In this document: positions 24,096 through 32,309 of the stretch, one piece after another
How positions within the stretch are numbered: position 1 is the first letter of the stretch
Layout: each line of letters begins with the position of its first letter
Assembly (NCBI RefSeq): GCF_023612095.1
Contig: NZ_CP086235.1
Coordinates: forward strand, 1,681,001-1,745,000
Reading direction: 5' to 3'
DNA from: Cytobacillus firmus
GTDB lineage: Bacteria > Bacillota > Bacilli > Bacillales > Cytobacillaceae
DNA: 64,000 nucleotides
Notes under the pieces: generated by a model
The model's database searches: none
The model's input: the letters and a program-made list of their open reading frames with translations, nothing else
Told to the model about the DNA's origin: nothing
Position numbers and translations under genes: made by a program

Positions 24096-25462
24096 TACTT
24101 CGCTTCCATATATGCAGGGTATTTTCTGTTTTGCAGATAGATCAGCCGGCTTGTTAAAGTAATGGCCCCAGCTGCAAGTCCTGTAATTAAACCAATCCAA
24201 TAACCATAGGCTCCCCAATCCGTATGATTGGCCAGGTAATAGCCAAACGGCAGTCCGATGATCCAATAAGAAATAAGCGACATAATGAAGGTGACATTAA
24301 CGTCCTTATATCCCCGCAGCGCTCCCTGGACGGGTGCCTGAATGGCATCTGAAAGCTGAAAGAACATGGCATAAATTAAAAAAGCGGCTGTTAATTGCAG
24401 TACATGGTCGTCTTTTGTATAAATCGATGCCACCTCTTTTGGGAAAGCCAAAAGAACAGCTGCACATATTAAGGCCATAAATACAGCAATCCCGACACCG
24501 ATCCAGCTGTACTCTTTAGCATCCCTGAATCTCTTAGCACCCGCTTCAAAGCCCACAACGATTGTTAATGCCATTGAAATGCTTAGCGGGATCATATAAA
24601 GAAGTGATGCGAAATTGAGGGCAATCTGGTGAGCTGCGATTACGGCTGTTTCAAATGTGCTCATTAATAAAGTAACAGCTGAAAAGATACTGGTTTCGAA
24701 AAAAATCGATAAGCCGATCGGGATCCCGATAAGAAGGATTTCCTTCCATTTGCCGATAGAAACAGCATGCATTCTTCTGAAAATTCCATAGTTCGAGAAC
24801 GGGGAATTTTTATGAATAATAATAATCGAAATAACCATGATCAGCCAGTAAGTAATAGATGAAGCATAGCCTGCACCTGCTCCTCCGAGTTCCGGAAACC
24901 CCAATTTGCCATAAATGAGTATATAGTTAAAAAAAGCATTGATTGGCAGTGTAAGAAGGGTGATGATCATACTGACTCTGGTCTTCCCAAGAGCATCAAT
25001 AAACGACCTTAATACATTGTATACAAACAGGGGAATCAATCCTGTGCTTAAGGCTGCAAGGTAGTTGAAAGCTGTATCATCGACCCTGTTCTCGAGATTC
25101 ATTCCACTTAAGATGGGATTTAAGGAGAATGCTCCTCCGGCAAAAACAATGACGGCCATAATGATGGACAAATAAACACCCTGAATAACAGAAAAAGCAA
25201 CTTCCTCACGCTCTTTCCCTGCACCCACAAGGTGGGACACAATCGGGGTAACAGCAAGGAGTATTCCGCTGAGCCCGGTGAATACAGGAACCCATAGAGA
25301 AGATCCTATCGCTACACCTGCCAGGTCCTGTGAATCATAGCGGCCGGTCATTAAAGTATCAATAAATGTCATAGAGTACATCGCCAGCTGGGTTACTAAT
25401 ATTGGAACTAAAATAACCAGCAGCTGATGCAGTTTTTGTTTTTTGCTGTATGTCTGATTCAT
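24095..25462 (-). CDS. MATE-family multidrug/cation antiporter
   Basis: A 455-residue membrane protein with 12 predicted helices in two similar halves. MATE hallmarks are present: FIDTLMTGRYDSQDLAGVAIGSSLWVP in the first half, and IPLSISMALTIVVGFEAGAKRFRDAKEY in the second. It exports drugs or other cations against Na+ or H+. The start is the ATG at 25462, preceded by GAGGAT, not the longer frame to 25480. Substrate unknown. Confidence 0.94.
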   Translation of the reverse strand: MNQTYSKKQKLHQLLVILVPILVTQLAMYSMTFIDTLMTGRYDSQDLAGVAIGSSLWVPVFTGLSGILLAVTPIVSHLVGAGKEREEVAFSVIQGVYLSIIMAVIVFAGGAFSLNPILSGMNLENRVDDTAFNYLAALSTGLIPLFVYNVLRSFIDALGKTRVSMIITLLTLPINAFFNYILIYGKLGFPELGGAGAGYASSITYWLIMVISIIIIHKNSPFSNYGIFRRMHAVSIGKWKEILLIGIPIGLSIFFETSIFSAVTLLMSTFETAVIAAHQIALNFASLLYMIPLSISMALTIVVGFEAGAKRFRDAKEYSWIGVGIAVFMALICAAVLLAFPKEVASIYTKDDHVLQLTAAFLIYAMFFQLSDAIQAPVQGALRGYKDVNVTFIMSLISYWIIGLPFGYYLANHTDWGAYGYWIGLITGLAAGAITLTSRLIYLQNRKYPAYMEAK

Positions 25463-25671
25463 GAATTTATCCTCTTTCAATAATGTGACTAGAGAATTAT
25501 ATCATACTAAAGAGAAGCCGGTCCCAAGCAGGTCTTTTCTTCAGTTAGTGACTCCTTATAAATGTTTCAATTATGTGAACCTTTGCATAATGGGAATAAA
25601 AATCCTTCAATCGGCGAGTATAAACAGTAAAAACAGCCATTTCCAAAACACGGCTTGAAGGAGGCAGAACG

Positions 25672-25830
25672 ATGAGCTTCAATACAAATAGGATTAATCC
25701 AAATCAGACTCAAGTTTCATTCTTGGACGGACGTTTTGAAACTCTTACCAATGAAGAGCTGGATGAATTGCTGTCCCAGCATGGAATGAGAGAAAAAACA
25801 GATGAACCGGAATTAAATATTATCAACTGA
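25672..25830 (+). CDS. Small acidic protein, 52 residues
   Basis: ATG 25672 is preceded by GAAGGAGG and opens a 52-residue frame that ends in a hairpin terminator. The product is acidic and soluble with a helix such as LTNEELDELLSQHGMRE and no Cys or hydrophobic stretch. No family recognised. The strong ribosome site and a following hairpin support expression. Confidence 0.65.
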   Translation: MSFNTNRINPNQTQVSFLDGRFETLTNEELDELLSQHGMREKTDEPELNIIN

Positions 25831-25838
25831 AATTAAAA

Positions 25839-25868
25839 AAAGCACTTGCTTGTATGCAAGTGCTTTGC
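25839..25868 (+). terminator. Terminator-like hairpin after the 52-residue gene
   Basis: AAAGCACTTGC / GCAAGTGCTTT, 11 bp. The T tail is short, but the left arm is A-rich so it may act for the GNAT gene on the minus strand. Confidence 0.75.
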
Positions 25869-25923
25869 GTATTTATTACTTCAGAATCTATACTCTTGTA
25901 CTTCAAGGCGCTTCCGCTTTTCT

Positions 25924-26484
25924 TTAAGCCTCCAATAATTGGGACGATTCTTGGACTGCTGCTCCATGACGCATAACATGAAGAGTATATAAATCTTTTG
26001 GGATCTCATATAGATTGTAAATATCACCATCTGCATTCAGCTGATCATACACAGACTTTCTCGTTTCATTTGCAAGAATGACATAAGGAAGCTTTTCTGC
26101 AGCTTTTTGCGAGCGGATATTTTCCTTGCGGATCCTCATAAAAATAGTTTCAATGCCTGTTTCAAAAAAGAGCTCTTCAAAGAAAGCATCTTTTGCTAAT
26201 TTGTTATACCCCTTGCCATGATAAGGTTTGCCAAGCCATGTGCCGAGAAAGCCGGCATTCTCCTGGATGTCATACAAATTAATCGTCCCAATCGGAGCGC
26301 CCCATTCATCAAGAATTGTGCGTGAAATCAATTCACCGCGCTCTTCGGATTCGATTGTCTGCTTTGTAATAAATATAAACTCATCATAACAATTGGCTTT
26401 TTGGCGAACAAAAGGGAAGACATCAGGGTGCGTCATTAATTCAAATAAAGCATGGCAGTCGTGAAGATCACGTTTCTTGAGCAT
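25924..26484 (-). CDS. GNAT acetyltransferase (RimJ/RimL-like)
   Basis: A 186-residue acetyltransferase of the RimJ/L type: FLGTWLGKPYHGKGYNKLAKDAFFEELFF is the acetyl-CoA pocket, and IFMRIRKENIRSQKAAEKL the following helix. The last 40 residues extend beyond the domain. Its ribosome site GGAGGG can pair with an upstream CCCTC, and the roughly 210 bases before it look like a structured leader. The substrate is not known; RimJ/L relatives acetylate protein N-termini or small molecules. Confidence 0.88.
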   Translation of the reverse strand: MLKKRDLHDCHALFELMTHPDVFPFVRQKANCYDEFIFITKQTIESEERGELISRTILDEWGAPIGTINLYDIQENAGFLGTWLGKPYHGKGYNKLAKDAFFEELFFETGIETIFMRIRKENIRSQKAAEKLPYVILANETRKSVYDQLNADGDIYNLYEIPKDLYTLHVMRHGAAVQESSQLLEA

Positions 26485-26491
26485 AGGTTAT

Positions 26492-26700
26492 CCCTCCAAT
26501 TGAGGGCAGTCCTACTCCATGCCAAATAGAGCCTTCGGTCCACCCTCGAAATTTTTTATTATGCTGCTAAAAAATTTCGGGGTGGAATCGAACCCACTAG
26601 AACCAGATAACTGGTGGCGCACCATTTGCCTTCCCTATTACTATCGTTTCCGATATTTGATTGTCTGTCATGTAAGAAGCAAAATTTTCACTTCACTTTA
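26492..26700 (-). promoter_or_regulatory. Candidate structured leader RNA of the GNAT gene
   Basis: Read on the minus strand, hairpins occur in this order. TATCG-GAAA-CGATA (26642-26655) has a GNRA loop only on this strand. ACCAG/CTGGT (26602-26615) comes next. GTGG-N8-CCAC (near 26582-26597) has a loop reading GTTCGATT, like a tRNA T-arm. A stem of about 17 bp at 26540-26585 pairs AAATTTTTT with AAAAAATTT and CACCCC with GGGTGG. Last, CCCTC pairs with GAGGG (26492-26506), which hides the ribosome site. I match it to no known riboswitch; a T-box is not supported. Confidence 0.5.
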
Positions 26701-26797
26701 GGTATAATACTAAAAAAATTTCAAAAAGGAAATAGGTTTTTTGATTATTTTTTTTGCGATTTTATGTCAAATAACTCCAGCAATATTCGACACCGTT

Positions 26798-27919
26798 CTA
26801 CGGCTCCCTATACACAAAATTTCCGCCTATCATTGTCCATTTTGGCTTGGAAAGAAAGTGAAATGGATGATGATTCCAGAGAACTAAGTCAGCATCTTTT
26901 CCTTCCGCAATGCTTCCCAGCTGATGATCGATTCTGAGGTTTCTGGCCGGCAAAATGGTGATTCCTTCTAAGGCTTTTTGCTCGGAAAGGCCTTCACGGA
27001 CTGCAATAGCTGCACACATATTCAAATATTGTACAGGTGTGTATGGATGATCTGTAGTGATGGAGACTTCCACTCCATGCTCTGTCAGCTGCTGATACGT
27101 TTTCCAGGTTTTGTTTTTCAGCTCTACTTTGGACCGCCTTGTTAAAGTGGGACCGACTGATACCTTTAAATTCAGCCCTTCCAATTCGTCTGCAATTAAA
27201 TGGCCTTCTGTGCAATGTTCGATTCGAAGATCCAGATTGAATTCTTCTGCAAAGCGGATGGCAGAAATGATATCGTCCGCCCTGTGTGCATGTATTCTGA
27301 CGGGAATTTCTCTTTTAAGAGCCTTAACAAGCGGTGCAAATCTTAGAGAGTCAGGATTATCGCACTGTAAAGCCTCATAAAAAGCTTCCCTCAGCATTCC
27401 CATTATCCCCATTCTTGTTATGGAATCCTTGTTGCCATGACTATGAATCCGTTTTGGATTTTCACCGAGGGCAATTTTAAGGCCGGCTGTTTCCTGGATA
27501 ATCATCTTGCTGATGTTTTTCCCGGATGTCTTAATAACAGAGGTTGTTCCTCCAATTACATTGGCGCTTCCCGGCATGATGTGTGCAGTTGTTATGCCAT
27601 ATTTCACGGCATCAGAAAAGGCGGGATCAAGAGGGTATACACCATCCATCGCTCTAATATGCGGGCTTAAGGGTTCAATTGTTTCATTGGCATCATTGCC
27701 TGCCCATCCGGTGCCTTCATCATAAAGACCCAGATGAGTATGGACATCAATGAAGCCTGGAAGCAGATGGTGGCTATGGCAGTCTATAATTTTTACATTT
27801 GAATCAGACTTTAAGTTCTTGCCCATCTTTTTTATTTTTCCGTTTTCTACTATTACATCCCCATGAAAGGTGGGGGAAGTCACAGGATATATGACTGCAT
27901 TTTTCAATAATATTTTCAT
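26798..27919 (-). CDS. Metal-dependent amidohydrolase (imidazolonepropionase-like)
   Basis: A 373-residue amidohydrolase of the TIM-barrel superfamily. Metal ligands appear as HTHLG near residue 62, HAHRADD, EHC and TTDHP; an N-terminal beta-sandwich (ILLKNAVIYPVTSP...) and the C-terminal segment LGSIAEGKDADLVLWNHHPF are typical. The subfamily of imidazolonepropionase-like and prolidase-type enzymes cannot be separated by eye. No hut or other pathway gene is near, so the substrate is unknown. No clear terminator follows it. Confidence 0.9.
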   Translation of the reverse strand: MKILLKNAVIYPVTSPTFHGDVIVENGKIKKMGKNLKSDSNVKIIDCHSHHLLPGFIDVHTHLGLYDEGTGWAGNDANETIEPLSPHIRAMDGVYPLDPAFSDAVKYGITTAHIMPGSANVIGGTTSVIKTSGKNISKMIIQETAGLKIALGENPKRIHSHGNKDSITRMGIMGMLREAFYEALQCDNPDSLRFAPLVKALKREIPVRIHAHRADDIISAIRFAEEFNLDLRIEHCTEGHLIADELEGLNLKVSVGPTLTRRSKVELKNKTWKTYQQLTEHGVEVSITTDHPYTPVQYLNMCAAIAVREGLSEQKALEGITILPARNLRIDHQLGSIAEGKDADLVLWNHHPFHFLSKPKWTMIGGNFVYREP

Positions 27920-28048
27920 AAGTATCGTCCTTTGATCCTAAGTATTTGCTTTATTTTACAAAAATGATTAGAAAGTGTGAAGAAATTTCTTACCATCACT
28001 AGCTCAAATAAAAAAAGTGTAAAATTGGAATTCTACACTTTTGGTATG

Positions 28049-28633
28049 TTAACTTTTCCTCTTCATATAAAACAAATAAATAGCGCCGGAGATCAAAGCA
28101 ATAGCTATGATCGGCAAGATAAATGGTTTTGCATATTCTTTGATGTCTCTCCAGTGGTCACCAAGCTCCATCCCCAATAATAGAAAGAGAACCGTCCATG
28201 GCACCATAGCTGCTAGTGTGTAAACAGTAAAGACCGATAAAGGCATCTTGGCTATTCCGGCTGGGATTGAAATGGCATGCCGTATCACTGGTATAAATCT
28301 GGCCGTAAAAATTACTCCAGTCCCATACTTTTCGAACCATTTCTCTGACGCATCCAAATGCTTTTTTTGAATCAGAAGATATTTTCCATATTTGTCAAGA
28401 ACAGGCCTTCCGCCATATGCGCCCAGCCAGTAAAGAAACAGCTGGGCAAGTGTTCCGCCTGCAACCCCTGCAAGGAGGGCTCCTATAAAATGGATATTTC
28501 CGGTGCTGACTAAAAAGCCGCCATAGCTCAGGACAATTTCGCTTGGGATCACTTCAACCATTAAACCAAGTGCAATGCCGGCATAACCCAGCTGGGAAAG
28601 TAATTCAAAAATGCCGGCAATTATCTCTTCCAT
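28049..28633 (-). CDS. DedA-family membrane protein
   Basis: A 194-residue polytopic protein with DedA hallmarks: EVIPSEIVLSYGGFLVSTG, GTLAQLFLYWLGAYGGRP and FTARFIPVIRHAISIPAGIAKM. Some DedA proteins (UptA in B. subtilis) recycle undecaprenyl phosphate across the membrane. The ATG at 28633 follows GGGGAGG; the longer frame to 28708 overlaps uppP. It lies 23 bases after the uppP stop in one operon, a pairing that fits lipid-carrier recycling. Confidence 0.92.
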   Translation of the reverse strand: MEEIIAGIFELLSQLGYAGIALGLMVEVIPSEIVLSYGGFLVSTGNIHFIGALLAGVAGGTLAQLFLYWLGAYGGRPVLDKYGKYLLIQKKHLDASEKWFEKYGTGVIFTARFIPVIRHAISIPAGIAKMPLSVFTVYTLAAMVPWTVLFLLLGMELGDHWRDIKEYAKPFILPIIAIALISGAIYLFYMKRKS

Positions 28634-28656
28634 TCTGATACCTCCCCATTTGAAAA

Positions 28657-29439
28657 TTAAAAAATCCCGGTCATTTGAAGGAATATAATGATGAACCCTA
28701 ATATCCAAACGTATACAGCAAATATCTTTAAGGATTTTCGTTTTAGAAAATTAATCATCCACACGACTGCTGCATAACCGAAAATCGCTGATGACAATGT
28801 TGCCATTAACATGCTGCCAAGGGTTATGGCTTCTGTGTGACCGGACATTAATTCGCCAAACTGCATGACAATGCCGCCAGCGATGGCAGGAATGGATAAC
28901 AGAAATGAAAAATAGGCAGCAGTTTCCCTGTCAAGCTTCCTAAAGAGGCCTGCTGCAATGGTTAAGCCGGACCTTGAGACTGCCGGAAAAATGGCAGCAG
29001 CCTGAAAGGAGCCGATAAACAAGGCATCTCCGTACGTGATGCTGTCCATTTTTTTTGCTCCTTTTTTAACACCATCAGCAATCCAGAGTATAAACCCTGT
29101 AAACAGAAATTCCCAGCCGATTGTAACACCGGATTTCGAAATTGAATCGAACATGTCACTCAGCAGGAGTCCCACGATTACGGCTGGAATCGTCCCGACT
29201 ATCAGAAGCATTGATAGCTTGCCGAAGGGCTTCTTAATAATTTGAAGCAATTCATTTTTGTATACGACCAGGACTGCCAGTAAAGTTCCTATGTGCAGCA
29301 TTGTATCAAGGAAAAGGCCTGCTTCATCAAGGCCAAATAGATGTCTCCCCAAATATAAATGTCCAGTACTGGAAATAGGCAGGAACTCGGTAAGCCCCTG
29401 AATGATTCCCAGAATGAAAGCCTCCAGCTTTGACATCAT
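28657..29439 (-). CDS. uppP: Undecaprenyl-diphosphatase
   Basis: Removes a phosphate from undecaprenyl pyrophosphate so that the lipid carrier can be reused in wall synthesis; loss or excess alters bacitracin sensitivity. The two active-site regions are GLTEFLPISSTGHL (residues 15-28) and PAVSRSGLTIAAGL. Length 260, eight or so membrane helices. The start is one of two adjacent ATG codons (29439, 29436) after AAGGTGAT. It is the first gene of the uppP-dedA operon. Confidence 0.97.
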   Translation of the reverse strand: MMSKLEAFILGIIQGLTEFLPISSTGHLYLGRHLFGLDEAGLFLDTMLHIGTLLAVLVVYKNELLQIIKKPFGKLSMLLIVGTIPAVIVGLLLSDMFDSISKSGVTIGWEFLFTGFILWIADGVKKGAKKMDSITYGDALFIGSFQAAAIFPAVSRSGLTIAAGLFRKLDRETAAYFSFLLSIPAIAGGIVMQFGELMSGHTEAITLGSMLMATLSSAIFGYAAVVWMINFLKRKSLKIFAVYVWILGFIIIFLQMTGIF

Positions 29440-29582
29440 CTGTATATCACCTTCCTAGGCAGGTATAAGAATAGGCAAAGGTATATGCGCAATGCCTGTC
29501 TTTAACATGTGTATTCAAGTTGTCCCAATCGAGAACAGGAAATTAAGGATGCAGAGCGGATATAAAAAAATATAAAAATACA

Positions 29583-29608
29583 TGAAACCTTTTACAATGA
29601 ATATCGTA
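29583..29608 (+). promoter_or_regulatory. ECF-sigma (SigW/M/X-type) promoter of the DUF4870 gene
   Basis: TGAAAC (29583-29588) and CGTA (29605-29608) are separated by exactly 16 bases with a T-rich start of the spacer, matching the B. subtilis SigW-type consensus. The gene starts 54 bases downstream. Confidence 0.78.
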
Positions 29609-29661
29609 AATAATATAAAAGAAACATCATTTATATTTAGGTTAGCTTAGGAGGAAACAGA

Positions 29662-30000
29662 ATGAATGATTATAAAATGCCTTCCAATGATGAAAGGCTT
29701 ATAGCAGCAGCAATCTATGTAACCAGCTTTTTTACCGCTTTTGTCGGACCGCTGATCATTTGGCTATTGAAAAAAAATGACTCGGAGTTTGTAGATTACC
29801 ATGGAAAGGAATATTTGAATTTTTTAATTTCTTATACGATTTACAGCGCCATCAGCGTAGTGCTAATGATCATTTTAATTGGGGTCATTACGATTTGGAT
29901 CGTGGGAATCCTTGCTTTTATCTTTACAATAGTAGCTGCTGTCAAAGCATATGAAGGCAAGGAATACAGAATTCCTTTAGTTTTCAGGATTTTAAAATGA
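29662..30000 (+). CDS. DUF4870-domain membrane protein
   Basis: A 112-residue protein with three hydrophobic segments (about 14-36, 52-70 and 74-94) and the DUF4870 pattern: DERLIAAAIYVTSFF, PLIIWLLKK, FVDYHGKEYLNFLISY, AVKAYEGKEYRIP. Function is unknown. A near-perfect ECF-type promoter suggests that it belongs to an envelope-stress regulon. The ribosome site TTAGGAGGAAA is strong. Confidence 0.9.
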   Translation: MNDYKMPSNDERLIAAAIYVTSFFTAFVGPLIIWLLKKNDSEFVDYHGKEYLNFLISYTIYSAISVVLMIILIGVITIWIVGILAFIFTIVAAVKAYEGKEYRIPLVFRILK

Positions 30001-30007
30001 TGAACAG

Positions 30008-30040
30008 AGTCCAGGGCTAGTTGCCGCTGGGCTTTTTTTA
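30008..30040 (+). terminator. Terminator of the DUF4870 gene
   Basis: GTCCAG / CTGGGC (one wobble) with a run of T. Confidence 0.85.
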
Positions 30041-30068
30041 ATGGATAATAAAGGAACGGGGTGAAGTA

Positions 30069-31070
30069 ATGAATAGACTCGATAACAAACAAAGGATGCT
30101 CAAGCTTATGGAATTTTTAAGAGAGCAGACCGATGAAGAAAATGAATATACACTGGACGATATTACTGAATGCTTTAAAAAGGAATATGGACCAGATGTG
30201 AAATTAAACAAAAATTCATTAAGAGACGATATTGAACATCTAATTGAAGCAAAATTTGATATTACCATTAACCAGGAAAAAGAGGGAATGCCAAAGTTCT
30301 ACAGCCATCAATACCGTCTATTCGAGCTTTATGAATTGCGCATGCTGATTGATGCCGTTGCTTCTGCACGCTTCATCACCAAAGATGAGACAAAACAGCT
30401 GATCCGGAAAATTAAAAAGCTGACAAGCATTCATCATGCCAAAAAGCTGCATAATGAAATATTGATCGATTCCTCTGTGAAAAGTGAAAGTAAACTGGTT
30501 CGGCTGGCTATTAATGACTTGCATGAAGCCATTTCCGGGCGGAGAATCGTCACATTTCAATATGGACGATATAATCTCAACAAGGAATTTGTTTTAAGCC
30601 ACAATGGCGGGCAATACAGGGTCAAACCGCTGGCGCTCACATGGGTAAATGACTTTTATTATTTAATAGCCTACTATTTTGCCAAAGAAGAAATCCGCCA
30701 TTATCGGATTGACCGTCTCCGTAATGTTCATATTACGGAAGAACAATTTGCATATGAACCCTTTGATGTATCCAAGTATGTGAGTTCAACCTTTCATATG
30801 TATGCCGGATCTGAAGAGTGGATAAAAATCCGATTTCACAATGATTTGATCAACGTGATAATTGATAAATTTGGCCGGGATGCAGACATAAGAAAACTGG
30901 ATGGAAACCATTTCGTTTTATCAGCAAAAGCCATTGTGAGTGATGGACTTGTCAAATGGCTCCTCAATTGGGGTAATCAGGCCAAAGTGCTTTCACCATC
31001 CTCACTCATTGATCAGGTAACAGACGAAATTAAAAATATGATGGCTGTGTATGAAAAAGAAATGGATTAA
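30069..31070 (+). CDS. WYL-domain transcriptional regulator
   Basis: A 333-residue regulator. The N-terminal winged helix (about 6-65; KQRMLKLMEFLREQT) is followed by a WYL domain (about 150-235; ALTWVNDFYYLIAYYFAKEEIRHYRIDRLRN) and a C-terminal WCX extension. WYL proteins sense nucleotides or nucleic acid, often in stress or defence settings; no such genes are adjacent, and the target is unknown. It may act on its neighbours on either side. Confidence 0.92.
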   Translation: MNRLDNKQRMLKLMEFLREQTDEENEYTLDDITECFKKEYGPDVKLNKNSLRDDIEHLIEAKFDITINQEKEGMPKFYSHQYRLFELYELRMLIDAVASARFITKDETKQLIRKIKKLTSIHHAKKLHNEILIDSSVKSESKLVRLAINDLHEAISGRRIVTFQYGRYNLNKEFVLSHNGGQYRVKPLALTWVNDFYYLIAYYFAKEEIRHYRIDRLRNVHITEEQFAYEPFDVSKYVSSTFHMYAGSEEWIKIRFHNDLINVIIDKFGRDADIRKLDGNHFVLSAKAIVSDGLVKWLLNWGNQAKVLSPSSLIDQVTDEIKNMMAVYEKEMD

Positions 31071-31090
31071 ACCTCGGCTATTAGACTTAT

Positions 31091-31118
31091 AGACACTCCA
31101 ATAATGGGGTGTCTTTTC
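31091..31118 (+). terminator. Terminator of the WYL regulator gene
   Basis: AGACACTCC / GGGGTGTCT followed by TTTT. Confidence 0.85.
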
Positions 31119-31143
31119 ATTAGAAAAATAGTTGAAATCCTTT

Positions 31144-31168
31144 TGAACGATTTTTGTACTTAAACGTC
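31144..31168 (+). promoter_or_regulatory. ECF-sigma promoter (SigY-like) of the yxlEFG-like operon
   Basis: TGAAC (31144-31148) and CGTC (31165-31168) are separated by exactly 16 bases. The B. subtilis SigY promoter I recall has the same -35/-10 pattern and lies before the sigY-yxlCDEFG operon, which includes these genes. Confidence 0.7.
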
Positions 31169-31203
31169 TTATGAATGACAGTACAATAAGGGAGGACATC
31201 GAA

Positions 31204-31401
31204 ATGGAAATATTAGAAAGCATTAACTGGGCAATTCTTGCACCTGTTGTCATTATTCAGCTAATATTGATGGCTGTCGCCATTATTGATCTAGTGAAAA
31301 TAGAAAAAGCAAATGGACCAAAATGGGTATGGGCTCTCGTCATTTTATTTATTAATCTGCTCGGGCCAATCATTTACTTTATTTTCGGAAGGAGAAGCTG
31401 A
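31204..31401 (+). CDS. yxlE: YxlE-like PLDc_N-domain membrane protein
   Basis: A 65-residue protein with two membrane helices (about 10-32 and 42-60) linked by KIEKANGPKWVWALV, the signature of the PLDc_N family. In B. subtilis YxlE precedes YxlF and YxlG in the sigY operon and is linked to SigY control. The same three-gene order occurs here, 3 bases apart. ATG 31204 follows GGGAGGACA; the frame from 31171 lacks a ribosome site and would start at the -10 region. Confidence 0.84.
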   Translation: MEILESINWAILAPVVIIQLILMAVAIIDLVKIEKANGPKWVWALVILFINLLGPIIYFIFGRRS

Positions 31402-31403
31402 AT

Positions 31404-32309
31404 ATGCCGGTTGTAAGCATAACAAGGCTTAAAAAACGGTTTAAGGAACAAGAGGTCATAAAAGGTCTGGATTTTCAATTAAAAGAAGGAAAATGTATTG
31501 CCCTTCTCGGAGCAAATGGAGCAGGAAAAACAACTACACTCAAAATGCTTGCCGGCCTGGTGAAGCCGGATTCCGGTACGATTGTGTATGAAGGGGGAGA
31601 AAAAGCGGATTTTCGAAGATTAATAGGCTATCTTCCTCAATTTCCTGTTTTTTATGAATGGATGACAGGCAGGGAATTTCTTGAATACGCAGGTCAGCTT
31701 GCAGGACTTCCCAAAGCAGAAGCAAAAGACAGAGCAAAGGAGCTTCTTGAACTTACCGGTATATCCGAAGCTAAAAACCGCCGGATTGGAAAATACTCAG
31801 GAGGCATGAAGCAGCGGCTTGGCATTGCACAGGCGATCATTCACCGCCCCAGGCTTGTCATGCTCGATGAACCGGTTTCAGCGCTTGATCCATTTGGACG
31901 CAGGGAAGTGCTGGAGCTGTTGAACAGGCTGAAAAAAGAAACGGCAATTCTGTTTTCCACCCATATTCTAAACGATGCAGAAGAAATATGTGATGAAATT
32001 TTATTCCTCCATGGTGGTGAATTGGTTGAATCCGGAACATTGGCAGACCTTAGAACCAGGCATCAGCAGGCTAAGATTGACTTGGTTTTTAAAGCGAATG
32101 CTGCTGAATTTGCTGAAGAGATATCTCTGTTTCCGCTTGTTTCCTCAATGGAAGTGAATGGAGATAGTGCAAGCTTTTTGGTGAAGGATATTGAGGATGC
32201 CAGGAATTTATTTCTAACTGAAATTGCGAAACGGAAATGGCCGCTGGTTAAGTTTGAAATCAGCAGAACGAGCCTTGAGGATGTTTTCATGAAGGTGGTG
32301 AAAAAATGA
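31404..32309 (+). CDS. yxlF: ABC transporter ATP-binding protein (YxlF-like)
   Basis: A 301-residue ATPase: Walker A GANGAGKTT (near residue 35), signature YSGGMKQRLG, Walker B RLVMLDEPVSALDP, H-switch FSTH. The C-terminal 80 residues match the extension of CcmA/NosF-type exporters. The permease gene overlaps it by 4 bases, so the two form one transporter. Substrate unknown. Confidence 0.94.
   Translation: MPVVSITRLKKRFKEQEVIKGLDFQLKEGKCIALLGANGAGKTTTLKMLAGLVKPDSGTIVYEGGEKADFRRLIGYLPQFPVFYEWMTGREFLEYAGQLAGLPKAEAKDRAKELLELTGISEAKNRRIGKYSGGMKQRLGIAQAIIHRPRLVMLDEPVSALDPFGRREVLELLNRLKKETAILFSTHILNDAEEICDEILFLHGGELVESGTLADLRTRHQQAKIDLVFKANAAEFAEEISLFPLVSSMEVNGDSASFLVKDIEDARNLFLTEIAKRKWPLVKFEISRTSLEDVFMKVVKK

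Noticed and set aside
26492..26560. T-box riboswitch suggested by GGGTGGACCG
   Set aside because: The T-box core AGGGTGGNACCGCG is not met and no specifier stem or synthetase gene is present.
26485..26640. tRNA or tmRNA gene on the minus strand suggested by GGTTCGATTCC
   Set aside because: The T-arm-like stem is only four bases, the supposed anticodon arm has a 4-base loop, and no acceptor stem forms.
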